Source: Streptomyces celluloflavus (GTDB taxonomy: Bacteria; Actinomycetota; Actinomycetes; Streptomycetales; Streptomycetaceae). From it: DNA of 64,000 nt. The notes below the pieces were generated by a model that did not search any database, was not told the origin of the DNA, and saw nothing but the letters and a program-made list of their open reading frames with translations. Below are positions 45,674 through 54,843 of the stretch, in pieces. The translations under genes and the position numbers were made by a program. How positions within the stretch are numbered: position 1 is the stretch's first letter; each line of letters opens with the position of its first letter. The stretch is taken from the NCBI GenBank assembly GCA_000720995.1, contig JOEL01000012.1:280927-344926 (forward strand), written 5' to 3'.

Positions 45674-46213
45674 ATGCAGTGGACCGTCCATGGCGAGCGG
45701 CAGATCTATAGCAACCCATGGGTGAACCTCTGGCTCGTGGACGTCCAGCAGCCTGACGGCCGACGGTGGGAACACCATGTGGTCCGGATGCGGCACCTCG
45801 CCGTGGCGACCGTGGTCGACGATCAGAAGCGCGTGCTGATGATGTGGCGGCACCGGTTCATCACCGACACCTGGGGCTGGGAACTTCCGATGGGCCTCAT
45901 CGAGGCCGACGAGACGCCTGAGCAGGCTGCCGCCCGCGAGGTCGAGGAAGAGACCGGCTGGCGGGTGGAAGGGGTCAAACCGCTGGTCTACGCACAGCCC
46001 GCGAACGGCATCACCGACTCCGAGCACTTCGTTTTCCGCGCGGAGCCCGCCTCGTATGCGGGCCCACCGACCGAGTTGAACGAGTCCGACCGGATCGAGT
46101 GGATCCCGATCTCGGAGATCCGGGGCATGATCGACCGTCGCGAGGTCGTCAGCAGTGGCAGCCTGGTCGGCCTGCTGTATCTGCTGCTGGACGAGGCGAC
46201 CGGCAGCTCGTAG
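45674..46213 (+). CDS. NUDIX hydrolase (ADP-ribose pyrophosphatase-like)
   Basis: 179 residues with a complete Nudix box: G-x5-E-x7-RE-V-EE-TG-W in GLIEADETPEQAAAREVEEE and TGW (about residues 74-96). The layout (IYSNPWVNLWLVDV at the start, box in the middle, then DSEHFVFRAEPA) is like ADP-ribose/nucleotide-sugar pyrophosphatases. It ends five bases from the convergent XRE-TPR gene and may be linked to the peptide locus that follows; NUDIX genes next to XRE-TPR regulators are frequent in streptomycetes. Confidence 0.88.
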   Translation: MQWTVHGERQIYSNPWVNLWLVDVQQPDGRRWEHHVVRMRHLAVATVVDDQKRVLMMWRHRFITDTWGWELPMGLIEADETPEQAAAREVEEETGWRVEGVKPLVYAQPANGITDSEHFVFRAEPASYAGPPTELNESDRIEWIPISEIRGMIDRREVVSSGSLVGLLYLLLDEATGSS

Positions 46214-46217
46214 GGGA

Positions 46218-47528
46218 TCAGCCGAGGGTGTCACGCATGCGTTGCTCGAAGGCAAGGACGGGGGCCTCGCGGGCGTACGGCACCATGCGGCGGTGAAGTT
46301 CCCGGACGTGGCCGCTCACACGCGGTGAGTCGATGGCTGCGGTGAGGTCGAGGGCGAGGCCGGCGCTGGTGCATGCCTCGTCGAGTTTGCCCAACTGGAG
46401 CTGGGCGCTGGCCAGCCAGTAAGCGTGAAAGGCGCGGCCTCGCCGCTGGTCGGCATTTTCCCGGCGCAGACCCTCGGTGATGAGGGGTTCGGCGCGGGCT
46501 AGGTCGCCAAGGCGCGCGTAGGCGATGCCGGTGTCGACGAGGAGCTTGGTCTCGTCGAAGTAATGGACCCAGGAGGGTGCTTCGGCTTCGTTTCCGCCTG
46601 AGCGTTCGTACTGGTCACGGGAGCGGCCCACGGATTGGTGGCAAGCCTGGGCGTCTCGGAGGGTGGCGTGGGCGAACGCTTCGCGCAGGTGCAGCATCGA
46701 CATGACGAGCGGCTGTTCACCTGCGGCGCGGGCCGCGTCCTGGGCGCGGCAAGCAAGGGTGACGGCGTCGTTCGGGTTGCCGTCATAAGTGGCCAGCAGG
46801 CTCATGCAGGACAGTACGTTGGCCATGAAGAGGCGGTCGCCGTGCGCGTGGGCGAGCTTGAGCGCCTGGGTGAAGTAGGTGCGAGCGGTGCTGTACTGGC
46901 GGGCGTCGAAGTAGGCCCAGCCGGAGAGCCGGGCCAGCTCGGCCGCGATCCCTTGAAGGTCGTGCCGTAAGCCACCCTCGGCGGAGTCGAGGAGGCGGCC
47001 CGCATAGCGCAGATGCCCCACGACCGCCGGTCGCAGGGTCGCGCCGCCGTGTGCGTTGTCGCGCCGCCAGTAGTCCTGGACCGAGGAACGCAGAGCCGTG
47101 AGGGTGGAATGGGTGGCACGGCCATCGACCAAGGCGAGCAGGTCGTCCAATTCCTCTGCCGGCTCGGTGTACTGAGGTTCGTCCGGTACAGCAGCAAGGG
47201 GCTCGGGCTGCCTCTCCTCGGCGCGGGCCGGGGCAGGGATCTCCCATGGGCGGTGGGCCAGGCCGAGCAATGCACCGGGGATGCGCAGGCCGTCGGCGAC
47301 GCGTTCGATCACGTCGATGTGCGCCAAGCAGCGCCGTCCCGCCATGATCTCGCCGACTCGGCTCGGCGTCATGCCGCACAGTGCGGCGATCCGCGACGGG
47401 TAGATCCCGGCCTTGCTTTTGACCAGCCGGAAGATACGGGCGAAGTTCCGACCGCGACAGGCTTCCTGCCATTCCGCACTGGCCAGAAGTTCGGCCGGCA
47501 GAGCCCGGTGAGCCTGTGAGCGCGCCAC
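46218..47528 (-). CDS. XRE-type HTH regulator with TPR domain
   Basis: 436 residues. HTH in SRIAALCGMTPSRVGEIMAG (about 45-64), then ~300 residues of TPR-like helices (GLRHDLQGIAAELARLSGWA, QYSTARTYFTQALKLAHAHG). This architecture is common for regulators that sense a secreted or modified peptide. It is divergent from the ATPase/radical SAM genes, and the palindrome at 47584-47604 lies between, so it likely controls both directions. Confidence 0.85.
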   Translation of the reverse strand: MARSQAHRALPAELLASAEWQEACRGRNFARIFRLVKSKAGIYPSRIAALCGMTPSRVGEIMAGRRCLAHIDVIERVADGLRIPGALLGLAHRPWEIPAPARAEERQPEPLAAVPDEPQYTEPAEELDDLLALVDGRATHSTLTALRSSVQDYWRRDNAHGGATLRPAVVGHLRYAGRLLDSAEGGLRHDLQGIAAELARLSGWAYFDARQYSTARTYFTQALKLAHAHGDRLFMANVLSCMSLLATYDGNPNDAVTLACRAQDAARAAGEQPLVMSMLHLREAFAHATLRDAQACHQSVGRSRDQYERSGGNEAEAPSWVHYFDETKLLVDTGIAYARLGDLARAEPLITEGLRRENADQRRGRAFHAYWLASAQLQLGKLDEACTSAGLALDLTAAIDSPRVSGHVRELHRRMVPYAREAPVLAFEQRMRDTLG

Positions 47529-47583
47529 TCATCCCCCTCACTCGCCCGTCCGGGCGGACTGGTGTGGGACCGATCGCCCAAGA

Positions 47584-47604
47584 GGTTACCCACGTTGGGT
47601 AACC
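47584..47604. promoter_or_regulatory. Perfect 9-base-arm palindrome in the divergent promoter
   Basis: GGTTACCCA-cgt-TGGGTAACC lies 56 bases from the XRE-TPR start and 74 bases from the ATPase gene. Its symmetry and position suit the binding site of the XRE-TPR regulator. Confidence 0.7.
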
Positions 47605-47677
47605 ACCGTGGCCTGATTCTGTGATCGCCACAGCGGTGCACTTGTATCCCACAGCCCGCCCGCTGCGAGGGGACGCG

Positions 47678-48130
47678 ATGCACGCGATGACGACGCACGA
47701 CCGACAGACCACCCCGTTGCGGTGGCGGATGCAGTTCAGCCCGGTACGCAAGTGCGTTCCCCTGGCCCGCAGCCTCGCCTCCAAGACACTCGCGAGCTGG
47801 GGATATGGCCAGGAGGACATCGACCGGGTGGTCCTCGTCTGCGGAGAGCTCGCCGCCAATGCCGTCGCGCACGGCGGCGGACGCGGGCACCTCTTCGAAG
47901 TTCGGCTGACTGTTGACGGCCCGCGCTGCCTGGTCGAGGTCTCCGATGCCAGTCGCACCCCGCCCTGCCCCATCGAAGCCGGAGAGGACGACGAAGGCGG
48001 CCGGGGCCTGCTTCTCGTCGATTCGCTCTCCGAGGAGACCGGCCACCACGTTCGCCACCCGGTCGGGAAGACCGTCTGGGCCCGCCTGATCCTCGGCAGT
48101 CCGAGTGAGGAGTCCGTATGCACGAGCTGA
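47678..48130 (+). CDS. HATPase_c (anti-sigma-kinase-like) ATP-binding protein
   Basis: 150 residues. N-box in VLVCGELAANAVAHGGGR, G1 in VEVSDASRTPP and G2 in GGRGLLLVDSLSE, the RsbW/SpoIIAB-type GHKL fold common in Streptomyces. ATG 47678 is preferred, with GAGGGG five bases upstream. The last 13 bases overlap the radical SAM gene, so their synthesis is coupled. The target of the kinase or binder is unknown. Confidence 0.88.
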   Translation: MHAMTTHDRQTTPLRWRMQFSPVRKCVPLARSLASKTLASWGYGQEDIDRVVLVCGELAANAVAHGGGRGHLFEVRLTVDGPRCLVEVSDASRTPPCPIEAGEDDEGGRGLLLVDSLSEETGHHVRHPVGKTVWARLILGSPSEESVCTS

Positions 48131-49230
48131 TCGCTGCCCCGTACCTCGACCATCACCTCCTCGTACGGCCGGGCAGTCCGAAGGCGGCACGCCTTCCTGT
48201 CCACCGGTACGAGGAACTGCACACCGCGCCGGACACCTCAGCAGCCCCCGCATGGCTGGCCGACGTGGCTCACCGGGCTTGGGAAATCGATCTGAGCGGC
48301 CGACGTCTCGGTGAGACTGTCCTGGTCCGCGCCCGCTCTCCCTATGGCTACGGGCGCGCCTCGTACGAGCTGAACCTCGGCTGCAACTACGACTGCGAGC
48401 ACTGCTACCTCGGCCTGAAGCAATTCGCCGGCCTGGGCTGGCCGGAGCGTGAGCACTTGCTTCACGCCATCCGGGACTCCGGGGTGCTCTGGCTCCAGCT
48501 CACGGGCGGTGAGCCGATGATCGACAAGCTGTTCCCCGAGACGTACCGACTGGCGTACGAGCTGGGCATGATGGTCGAGATCCTCACCAATGGCTCGCGT
48601 CTTGCCGCGCCGAGGAGCCTCACCCTGCTGACACGCCTGAGGCCGAACCGGATCACACTCAGCCTGTACGGGGCCACTGCGGAGTCCTATGACGGGCTGA
48701 CCCGGCGTCGGGGCGCGTACCGCATGTTCGTCAGAGGACTGGACGCAGCCCACGAGGCCGGGCTGCCCCTCGACCTGGCTTTGATCATCACGCGGCACAA
48801 CGCCCATGAAGCCGACCTGATGCGCGCCTTCGCCGATCGCTACGGGCTGCCGTACCACGAGTACACCCACATGTCGCCGACCATCTACGGCGGCGCAGAA
48901 ACCCTCGCCGCTCAGGCCCCGGACCACCTGGCCGACCGCGAGCCCTTCCAAGGCTGCAACGCCGGCCACACCTTCTTCCACGTCGATCCACACGGAATGG
49001 CTTCCATCTGCAAGGTCGGCCGCGACGATGCGATCCCCCTCATGACCACGGGAGTCGAGGGCCTGAGCCGCCTCGGCGGCATCGCCGACTCCCTGATGCT
49101 TCGCACCGGTGGCTGCACCGGCTGTCAGCTCTCCGTCACCTGCCGGGTATGCCGACCGCTGGCCAAGGTCTACCAGGAGGCGAAGGCACCACTGGACAGG
49201 TACTGCCGACACGCGACCACAAGGAGCTGA
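48118..49230 (+). CDS. Radical SAM/SPASM peptide-modifying enzyme
   Basis: 370 residues. After an ~80-residue head that might act as a leader-binding domain, the radical SAM cluster motif is GCNYDCEHCYL (C89, C93, C96), with LTGGEP following. Seven more cysteines (280, 298, 333, 336, 342, 345, 363) make a full SPASM domain for two auxiliary iron-sulfur clusters, as in enzymes that crosslink ribosomal peptides. Its stop is three bases from the 45-residue peptide gene. Together with that peptide it defines a RiPP locus of unrecognised class. Confidence 0.88.
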   Translation: MHELIAAPYLDHHLLVRPGSPKAARLPVHRYEELHTAPDTSAAPAWLADVAHRAWEIDLSGRRLGETVLVRARSPYGYGRASYELNLGCNYDCEHCYLGLKQFAGLGWPEREHLLHAIRDSGVLWLQLTGGEPMIDKLFPETYRLAYELGMMVEILTNGSRLAAPRSLTLLTRLRPNRITLSLYGATAESYDGLTRRRGAYRMFVRGLDAAHEAGLPLDLALIITRHNAHEADLMRAFADRYGLPYHEYTHMSPTIYGGAETLAAQAPDHLADREPFQGCNAGHTFFHVDPHGMASICKVGRDDAIPLMTTGVEGLSRLGGIADSLMLRTGGCTGCQLSVTCRVCRPLAKVYQEAKAPLDRYCRHATTRS

Positions 49231-49233
49231 ACC

Positions 49234-49371
49234 ATGACCGCAGTAGCAGTCGAGATCGTCCCCATCCGCCCGCAGTCCGAGCCCGATGAGGAGATCATCC
49301 TCATCGAAGACGTGGACGCCTTCGCTGCGGCCTCCACGCCCGGCTGCGGAGACGACAACCCGTACAACTGA
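49234..49371 (+). CDS. Candidate 45-residue RiPP precursor peptide
   Basis: 45 residues from ATG 49234 with AAGGAG seven bases before it, three bases after the radical SAM stop. The leader is acidic and Ile-rich (PDEEIILIEDVDAF). The end is AASTPGCGDDNPYN, with one Cys, two Asp, two Asn and one Tyr available for crosslinking. A terminator-like hairpin follows directly. Size, position and leader/core shape make it the likely substrate of the radical SAM enzyme; it was not matched to a named RiPP class. Confidence 0.75.
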   Translation: MTAVAVEIVPIRPQSEPDEEIILIEDVDAFAAASTPGCGDDNPYN

Positions 49372-49379
49372 TTGCTGAG

Positions 49380-49419
49380 ACAGGGGCTTCCGGCAGCACT
49401 TCGTGTTGGGAGCCCCTGT
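49380..49419 (+). terminator. Hairpin after the precursor peptide
   Basis: ACAGGGGCT pairs exactly with AGCCCCTGT around a 22-base loop, nine bases after the peptide stop. It may boost peptide mRNA relative to the genes downstream. Confidence 0.7.
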
Positions 49420-49448
49420 TGGCACGTAGACCTGGAAACCTGACGACC

Positions 49449-50258
49449 ATGCCCGCCACCCCCATCACCTTCGACGGACTCCCGTCCGGCGCCCGCAGCG
49501 CCATCCAGGCCGAGACCGGCCCAATCCTCAAGATCGAAAATGTCAGTACCGGTCTCAACAGCTCCCTCTCCGCACTCGCACACACCACCGGCGGAGTCGT
49601 CTTCCTCAAGGGGCTGCGCGCCGACCACCGTTGGGCCTGGACGCAGCAGCGCGAGGCAGACATCAACTCTTACGTGACCCCGCTGGCCCCTCGTCTGCTT
49701 TTCCACGTCATCGCCGACGGCTGGGACGTCCTCGGCTTTGAGGCCATCGACGGCCACCACGCCGACTACTCCCCAGGCTCACCCGACTTGCCCAAGGTCA
49801 CCGACGCCCTCCGAGAGCTTGCCTTGCTCCCCTGCCCTGACATCGAACTTCGGCACGCCGAGCAACGTCTGGCCCACTACGTCGCCGACTCTGCGGACGC
49901 GGAAGCTTTCGCAGGGGACGCGCTGCTCCACACGGACTGGAACAACCACAACGTTCTCATCACCCACGACCGCGCTCACCTCGTCGACTGGGGCTGGGCA
50001 ACCCGCGGAGCCGCCTGGCTCGATCCGGCCCACTGGGTCATCTGGCTTATCGCGGCGGGCCACACGCCATCTGACGCGGAGGAGTCGGTCGCACTTCTTC
50101 CCGCCTGGGCATCGGCACCACCCCGAGCAGTGGACGCCTTCGCCCACGCCAGCGCGAACCTCTGGAAAGAGATCGCGGGCGCCGCCCCGGACGACTGGAC
50201 AAGGAACTTGCTTGACGCCGCACAGCGCTGGCAACAGCACCGAATCGATCGCCCCTGA
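49449..50258 (+). CDS. Aminoglycoside-phosphotransferase-fold (APH) kinase-like protein
   Basis: 269 residues. The ATP/catalytic motifs are LHTDWNNHNVLI (catalytic Asp, Brenner-like loop) and HLVDWGWATRG (metal-binding DxD-like strand), typical of APH/choline-kinase-like enzymes. The amino lobe has VVFLKGLRAD, carrying the ATP-binding Lys. The start is weakly supported by ribosome-site sequence. Substrates of such orphan APH proteins are usually small molecules; here the context suggests a role in the peptide locus or in self-protection, unproven. Confidence 0.8.
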   Translation: MPATPITFDGLPSGARSAIQAETGPILKIENVSTGLNSSLSALAHTTGGVVFLKGLRADHRWAWTQQREADINSYVTPLAPRLLFHVIADGWDVLGFEAIDGHHADYSPGSPDLPKVTDALRELALLPCPDIELRHAEQRLAHYVADSADAEAFAGDALLHTDWNNHNVLITHDRAHLVDWGWATRGAAWLDPAHWVIWLIAAGHTPSDAEESVALLPAWASAPPRAVDAFAHASANLWKEIAGAAPDDWTRNLLDAAQRWQQHRIDRP

Positions 50259-50439
50259 CGGACGCAGCTTGCGGATGGACCGGCCGTGGCGCAGCCTCCC
50301 CCGCGTGGTTCCCGTGCTCCTGATCACAGACAGGTCGCGGCGAACCTGTCCGAACTGCTCTCTTCCGCGGAACTGTTGTGGCGGCGACGCCGCACCCGCG
50401 GAGCCCTCGTTCAACAACCAGTCCGGCGAAGGGACCCCC

Positions 50440-50937
50440 ATGCCCCAGCAGAGCGACGACCATCCGAAGGCCCTCAAGCCGGCGCTCGAATCGATGACCC
50501 TGCTGGTCGCCGCCGTCATCGTCCACGACAGGACCAGCAACCGCGTCGTCCTCCTCCAACGCGGCCAGAACGCCAAATTCGCCCCGGGCATGTGGGACCT
50601 CCCCGTCGGCAAGAGTGAACCGGGCGAGCCCATCACGGAAACGGCCGTACGCGAGCTTTACGAGGAGACCGGCCTGACCGTAAAGCGGGGGTCTCTGAAG
50701 GTCGCGCACATCATCCACGGCGCCTGGGGCGTGGAGGCCCCCAACGGATTCCTCACCGTCGTCTTCGCCGCCCACGAATGGACCGGCGAACCCGAAAATC
50801 GCGAGCCGCACAAGCACGCCCGGGTCTGCTGGGTTGATGCCGACGCCATTCCCGGGGACTTCGTGGACACCACCTCAAGCGCGCTCCACCAATACCTTGC
50901 GGGAGGCCCCGAGGTCTCCCTCGACGGCTGGCGATAG
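50440..50937 (+). CDS. NUDIX hydrolase, second copy of the locus
   Basis: 165 residues. Intact Nudix box in GKSEPGEPITETAVRELYEE followed by TGL (about 56-78). ATG 50440 has AAGGGA upstream. The fold resembles the MutT/NUDT-type nucleotide pyrophosphatases (LLQRGQNAKFAPGMWDLP before the box). Two NUDIX genes flank the radical SAM locus, one on each side; both may be locus members. Its exact substrate is unknown. Confidence 0.85.
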   Translation: MPQQSDDHPKALKPALESMTLLVAAVIVHDRTSNRVVLLQRGQNAKFAPGMWDLPVGKSEPGEPITETAVRELYEETGLTVKRGSLKVAHIIHGAWGVEAPNGFLTVVFAAHEWTGEPENREPHKHARVCWVDADAIPGDFVDTTSSALHQYLAGGPEVSLDGWR

Positions 50938-51167
50938 AGATATCCACTGCCCGCAGCGGCTGAAGGGGCTGTTGCTCGATCTCCTCGTTCACTTCTGTTC
51001 GACCGCGTCCACCGCCCTTTTGGCAGAAGTGCACGAAATCACCGTTGAATTGCCGGAAGGGGTTCCGCAGCGCCCCACCAACCGCCCCCGGTCCACCGGC
51101 CCCCACCCCGAGTCCGCGCCAGACCGGGTGCGGTCGTGTGTCCAGGGCGGGGCGCCCCAACCCCATC

Positions 51168-52127
51168 TCAGGTAGCCACCGGCAGCGGCCCCTCATGCCG
51201 CATCAGCCAGGCTCGGTAGACGGTGCTCGCCCAGGCGATCTCGTGGTAGGAGGAGGCCAGGTCCGCGAAGAGGGCTTCGGCGGGGGCGGCCAGGGGGGCG
51301 TCTGGGCGGCAGGCCATGAAGAGGCGGACGGCCAGGGGGTCGCCGTGGAGGGGGCGGATGGTCATGCCGTGGCGGGGGCGGGAGGTGGGCTGGCAGGGGG
51401 TGACGACCTCGCCGGCGGCGACCAGGTCCGCGGCGGTGAGGTAATCGCCGTGCACCACCCGGGGGTTGACGCCCGCCGCGGTCCAGATGCGGCGCAGGCC
51501 GGCCCATTCGCCGTCCACCGTCGGGTCGACCATCCACTGGTCGTCGGCGAGGTCCGCCAGTTTGACGACCGGCCGGGCGGCCGCCGGATGGGTGATGGGC
51601 AGGGCGATGAACTGGGGCTCGCGGGCGATGAGTTCGTGTATGGCGAGGCCCTCGGGGACCCGTAGCGGCGCGCCCTCGACCTCGTGCACGAAGGCGACGT
51701 CGAGCTGGCCCACGGCGACCATCTGGAGCAGCGCGTTGGCGGAGACGTCGATCCTTATCGTCGGGTCCGTCCCCGGCAGCCGGGCCCGCAGCCGGCGCAG
51801 CCAGCCGGCCACCGCGCGGCTGCTGGTGCTGCCGATGTGCAGCCGGGTGTCCCGGTCACGCACGGTCGCCGCGGCGATCTCGTCGATCAGCGCCCGCATT
51901 TCGGCCAGTATCGGGCGGGCCCGGCAGAGTACGGAGTGGCCCAGCGGCGTCGGCCTGCTGCCGGTCGTTTCTCGGAAGAACAGCTGGCCACCGAGGGCTT
52001 TCTCGATGCGGTGGAGCTGGGTCGACAAGGAGGGCTGGGTCATCCCCAGCTGTCGGGCCGCTTTGCGTACGCTGCCGGAGTCGGCGATGGCACACAGTGC
52101 GCGAAGGTGCCTCACTTCGAGCTCCAC
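51168..52127 (-). CDS. snpR: LysR-family regulator divergent from snapalysin
   Basis: 319 residues. LysR HTH (GSVRKAARQLGMTQPSLSTQ) and a two-lobe effector domain (RLHIGSTSSRAVAGWLRRLR onward, LDVAFVHEVEGAPL). The GTG at 52127 is chosen because the family begins ELEVRHLRAL. It faces the snapalysin gene across 219 bases, the arrangement in which LysR activators control the neutral protease in Streptomyces. The symbol rests on this position and family. Confidence 0.88.
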   Translation of the reverse strand: MELEVRHLRALCAIADSGSVRKAARQLGMTQPSLSTQLHRIEKALGGQLFFRETTGSRPTPLGHSVLCRARPILAEMRALIDEIAAATVRDRDTRLHIGSTSSRAVAGWLRRLRARLPGTDPTIRIDVSANALLQMVAVGQLDVAFVHEVEGAPLRVPEGLAIHELIAREPQFIALPITHPAAARPVVKLADLADDQWMVDPTVDGEWAGLRRIWTAAGVNPRVVHGDYLTAADLVAAGEVVTPCQPTSRPRHGMTIRPLHGDPLAVRLFMACRPDAPLAAPAEALFADLASSYHEIAWASTVYRAWLMRHEGPLPVAT

Positions 52128-52346
52128 GCCGGGAGCATAACGACGTTCGCGCCTGTCACACCAGACTCTCAAACCTGCTCGAACACTCCTTTTTTGTCCG
52201 GGGTATTGCCTGGTGCTATCGCCACCTGACATCTCCGTCCCCCAGGTGAACTCCGTCCAGACTCGGCGGCACCAAGAAATCCGCAGGGCCCCGGCCGCCG
52301 CCCCACACGGCGACCGTACGGCCCTCGGAAATTAAGGAGCCCCCAC

Positions 52347-52991
52347 ATGAGATCTCCCAAGACGGCGCTGTCGGCAGCGCTCGGCCTGGGCCTCGCCGCC
52401 GCACTCACCGCTGCAGCACCGGTGTCGGCAGCCTCCCCCACCTCCCCCTCCCACAGCACGCGCGCCTCCATCGCCGCGTACACCGGTTCGGCCGCGGAGA
52501 AGGCCGACACGAAGGCGTTCTTCCAGGCCGTGATGAAGTCGGCCAAGGCGAAGATGAAGGCGCACCCGGGCCTGAAGACGGTCACCGTCACCTATGACGC
52601 CAGCGGCGCCCCCACGTTCGCCGGCGAGATAGCGCAGACCGCGCAGATATGGAACAGCGCGGTACAGAACGTGAAGCTCCAGGCGGGCAGCGGCGGCGAC
52701 TTCCAGTACCGCGAGGGCAATGACCCGCGCGGCTCGTACGCCAGCACCGACGGTCACGGCTCGGGCTACGTCTTCCTGGACTACCAGCAGAACCAGGAGT
52801 ACAACTCCACCCGCGTAGCCGCGCACGAGACCGGTCACGTCCTGGGTCTGCCGGACCACTACTCGGGTCCGTGCAGCGAGCTGATGTCCGGCGGCGGCCC
52901 CGGTACGTCCTGCCAGAACACCCAGCCGAACGCGACCGAGCGCGCGCGGGTCAACCAGCTCTGGGCGAACGGCCTGGCCGGCCTGCGCTAG
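52347..52991 (+). CDS. snpA: Snapalysin, secreted small neutral metalloprotease
   Basis: 214 residues. Signal peptide ([19 protein letters not shown] then APVSAAS cleavage region), short propeptide, and the extended zinc motif [13 protein letters not shown] (HExxHxxGxxD) near residue 155, defining family M7. Cysteines near the end (GPCSEL, GTSCQN) form the disulfide. It degrades milk-type and other proteins outside the cell. AAGGAG precedes the ATG. Controlled by the divergent LysR gene. Confidence 0.93.
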   Translation: MRSPKTALSAALGLGLAAALTAAAPVSAASPTSPSHSTRASIAAYTGSAAEKADTKAFFQAVMKSAKAKMKAHPGLKTVTVTYDASGAPTFAGEIAQTAQIWNSAVQNVKLQAGSGGDFQYREGNDPRGSYASTDGHGSGYVFLDYQQNQEYNSTRVAAHETGHVLGLPDHYSGPCSELMSGGGPGTSCQNTQPNATERARVNQLWANGLAGLR

Positions 52992-53030
52992 GCGCGCGGC
53001 CCGGCAGCACCGCATCCTTCGTATGCGCAC

Positions 53031-53063
53031 ACACGGTGGGGCTCTTCCCGGGCCCCACCGTGT
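53031..53063. terminator. Perfect 12-base-pair hairpin after snpA
   Basis: ACACGGTGGGGC pairs exactly with GCCCCACCGTGT around nine bases, 40 bases after the snpA stop and before the convergent GNAT gene. Confidence 0.8.
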
Positions 53064-53163
53064 TCGCATGTCCGGGGCCGCCGCCCGGCCCGGACGTACC
53101 CGGGGCACCCGCGCGCCCGGGGGAGCGGCACCGGCCGGAGCGCGGCGCCGCCCGGCCGCCGGG

Positions 53164-53706
53164 TCACGGCAACGACCGGCTCCACGCCTCCCGGTCGGAC
53201 CGCTCACCGGCCGGCTGCGGCCAGCCGGCGGGCTGCCAGCCCCATGAACGGAACGCGGCCCCGGCCGGTGCGTTGTCCGGTGCGACCAGGGCGACCGCCA
53301 TCGCGGCCGTACTGCGGATCAGCAGCGTCTGCTGGAGCCGGGTGGCCACCCGGGTACGCCGGTAGGCGGGCAGCACCATCAGCTCCGCGATGATGAACAG
53401 CCGCCCGGCGGCGCCCAGTTCGCGCAGTTCCTGCGGCACCTCGCCGCGGAAGTCGCGGCACCACTCGCCGTCGCGGTCCGCGGCGTAGCCGTAGCAGCAG
53501 CCGGCCAGCGCCGGATCGCCGCCGATGACCATCTCGAAGCCGGGGCGCTGGATGTCGTGCTCGGCGAACCGGCGCAGGAACTCCTCCCGCCCCTCGCCGT
53601 CATCGGCGGACGGTCCGCGCCGCGCCGCGACGTACAGGTCGGCCACGGACTCCCGTTGGGTCTCCGCCTGCCACCTGGTCAGACGCCGTAGGAACACCTC
53701 TGCCAT
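53164..53706 (-). CDS. GNAT-family N-acetyltransferase-like protein
   Basis: 180 residues. The acetyl-CoA pyrophosphate-binding region is LFIIAELMVLPAYRRTRVAT (R-x-x-x-x-x-A pattern, imperfect), followed by ALVAPDNAPAGAAFRSWGW, the usual beta-7/alpha-4 motif. It is a single gene, convergent with snpA. The substrate is unknown; the Arg-rich loop differs slightly from the canonical Q/R-x-x-G-x-G/A. Confidence 0.75.
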   Translation of the reverse strand: MAEVFLRRLTRWQAETQRESVADLYVAARRGPSADDGEGREEFLRRFAEHDIQRPGFEMVIGGDPALAGCCYGYAADRDGEWCRDFRGEVPQELRELGAAGRLFIIAELMVLPAYRRTRVATRLQQTLLIRSTAAMAVALVAPDNAPAGAAFRSWGWQPAGWPQPAGERSDREAWSRSLP

Positions 53707-53989
53707 GGGCTCTCCCGATTCTCCCGATTACGCGAATTCCAGCGGTTCTGCCGGTCCCGCCGACCCCACCCGTCCCGCCGAACTCGCGGCGGGACTGCGC
53801 CGGAACCCGTGTCGGAGATACCCGCAAGTTTACGGGGTGATCGTTCGTCAGGCCCCGGTCGGAATCAAGTCGGCGATCAGGGACGAAACGAGCCGGTGGC
53901 GGAGACGGGGGCAAGTCGGGTATCAGGGCAGGATCGGGGGCGGTCCGGGGCGGTGTGGTCCACGGCCGGCCGGTGTCCGCCCGGCCGGA

Positions 53990-54364
53990 TCAGCCCCACA
54001 GCGCCTGGGCCATGGCCGCGCCGGCGAACGCGGCGCCCAGTCCGGCGACAACACCGGCCAGGACATTGGCGACGGCGTAGAACCGGGCGCCGTCCTCGGC
54101 CAGCCGGAGCGTCTCGTAGGAGAAGGTCGAATAGGTCGTCAGCGCACCGCACAGCCCGGTCCCCACGAGGAGTTGGACGTGTGCGGAGGCGGCGCCCGCG
54201 ACGACCGCGCCGGTCAGCACGCCGAGGATCAGACTGCCGACGACATTGACGGTGAACGTCCCCCAGGGGAAGACCGTGTCGTGCCGGGACTGCACGAAGC
54301 GGTCGGTGAGGAATCGCAGCGGCGCCCCCACCATCGCGCCCACCACCACCAGCACCCAGTTCAC
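53990..54364 (-). CDS. crcB: CrcB/Fluc fluoride channel subunit (second copy)
   Basis: 124 residues with four membrane helices. [10 protein letters not shown] gives the first-helix Arg, [12 protein letters not shown] the conserved Asn, and [15 protein letters not shown] the family signature with the Phe/Thr track. It exports fluoride as a dual-topology dimer. The GTG start overlaps the DUF190 stop (GTGA). With the other CrcB it may form a heterodimer. Confidence 0.92.
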   Translation of the reverse strand: MNWVLVVVGAMVGAPLRFLTDRFVQSRHDTVFPWGTFTVNVVGSLILGVLTGAVVAGAASAHVQLLVGTGLCGALTTYSTFSYETLRLAEDGARFYAVANVLAGVVAGLGAAFAGAAMAQALWG

Positions 54365-54843
54365 CCGCGCCCGCCCTTCTCCGCTCCCCTGTCCGTACCG
54401 TCCATGCCCGTATCCGTATCCATGCCCGTATCCGTGCCCGGGTCCGGGTGCGCGCCGCCGGCCGGGGCCGGGCCCCGGTAGGTGATGACCTCACAGGCTT
54501 CGAGGGTCACCAGGCCGCCGGTCACGAGGAGTTCGTCCACCTGCGGGAGGAAGGCGCGCACCCGTTCCTCCGTATCGACGATGACGACCGCGACCGGCAG
54601 ATCCTCGCTCAGCGACAGCAGCCGCTGGGTGTGGATCAGGGATGCGGCGCCGAAGCCCTCGATACCGCGGAAGACGCTGGCCCCGGCGAGCCCCGCCGCG
54701 CGGGCGCGGTGCACGATCTCCACGTACAGCGGCCGGTGGTGCCACACATCGCGCTCCCCGACCAGGACGGTGAGCCGCAGCGCCGGGCCGTCGAGGCGGG
54801 CGGCGCCGCGCGCCCCGTCGCGCCGCATCGCGTCACGCGTCAT
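54361..54843 (-). CDS. DUF190 protein between two crcB genes
   Basis: 160 residues. A PII-like ferredoxin fold: [34 protein letters not shown] and [17 protein letters not shown] are the DUF190 signature. DUF190 proteins often sit with crcB or proton/cation transporters and may regulate them. The tail is an Asp/Gly/Thr repeat region ([13 protein letters not shown]). It overlaps both neighbours by four bases, so the three proteins are made together. Confidence 0.88.
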   Translation of the reverse strand: MTRDAMRRDGARGAARLDGPALRLTVLVGERDVWHHRPLYVEIVHRARAAGLAGASVFRGIEGFGAASLIHTQRLLSLSEDLPVAVVIVDTEERVRAFLPQVDELLVTGGLVTLEACEVITYRGPAPAGGAHPDPGTDTGMDTDTGMDGTDRGAEKGGRG

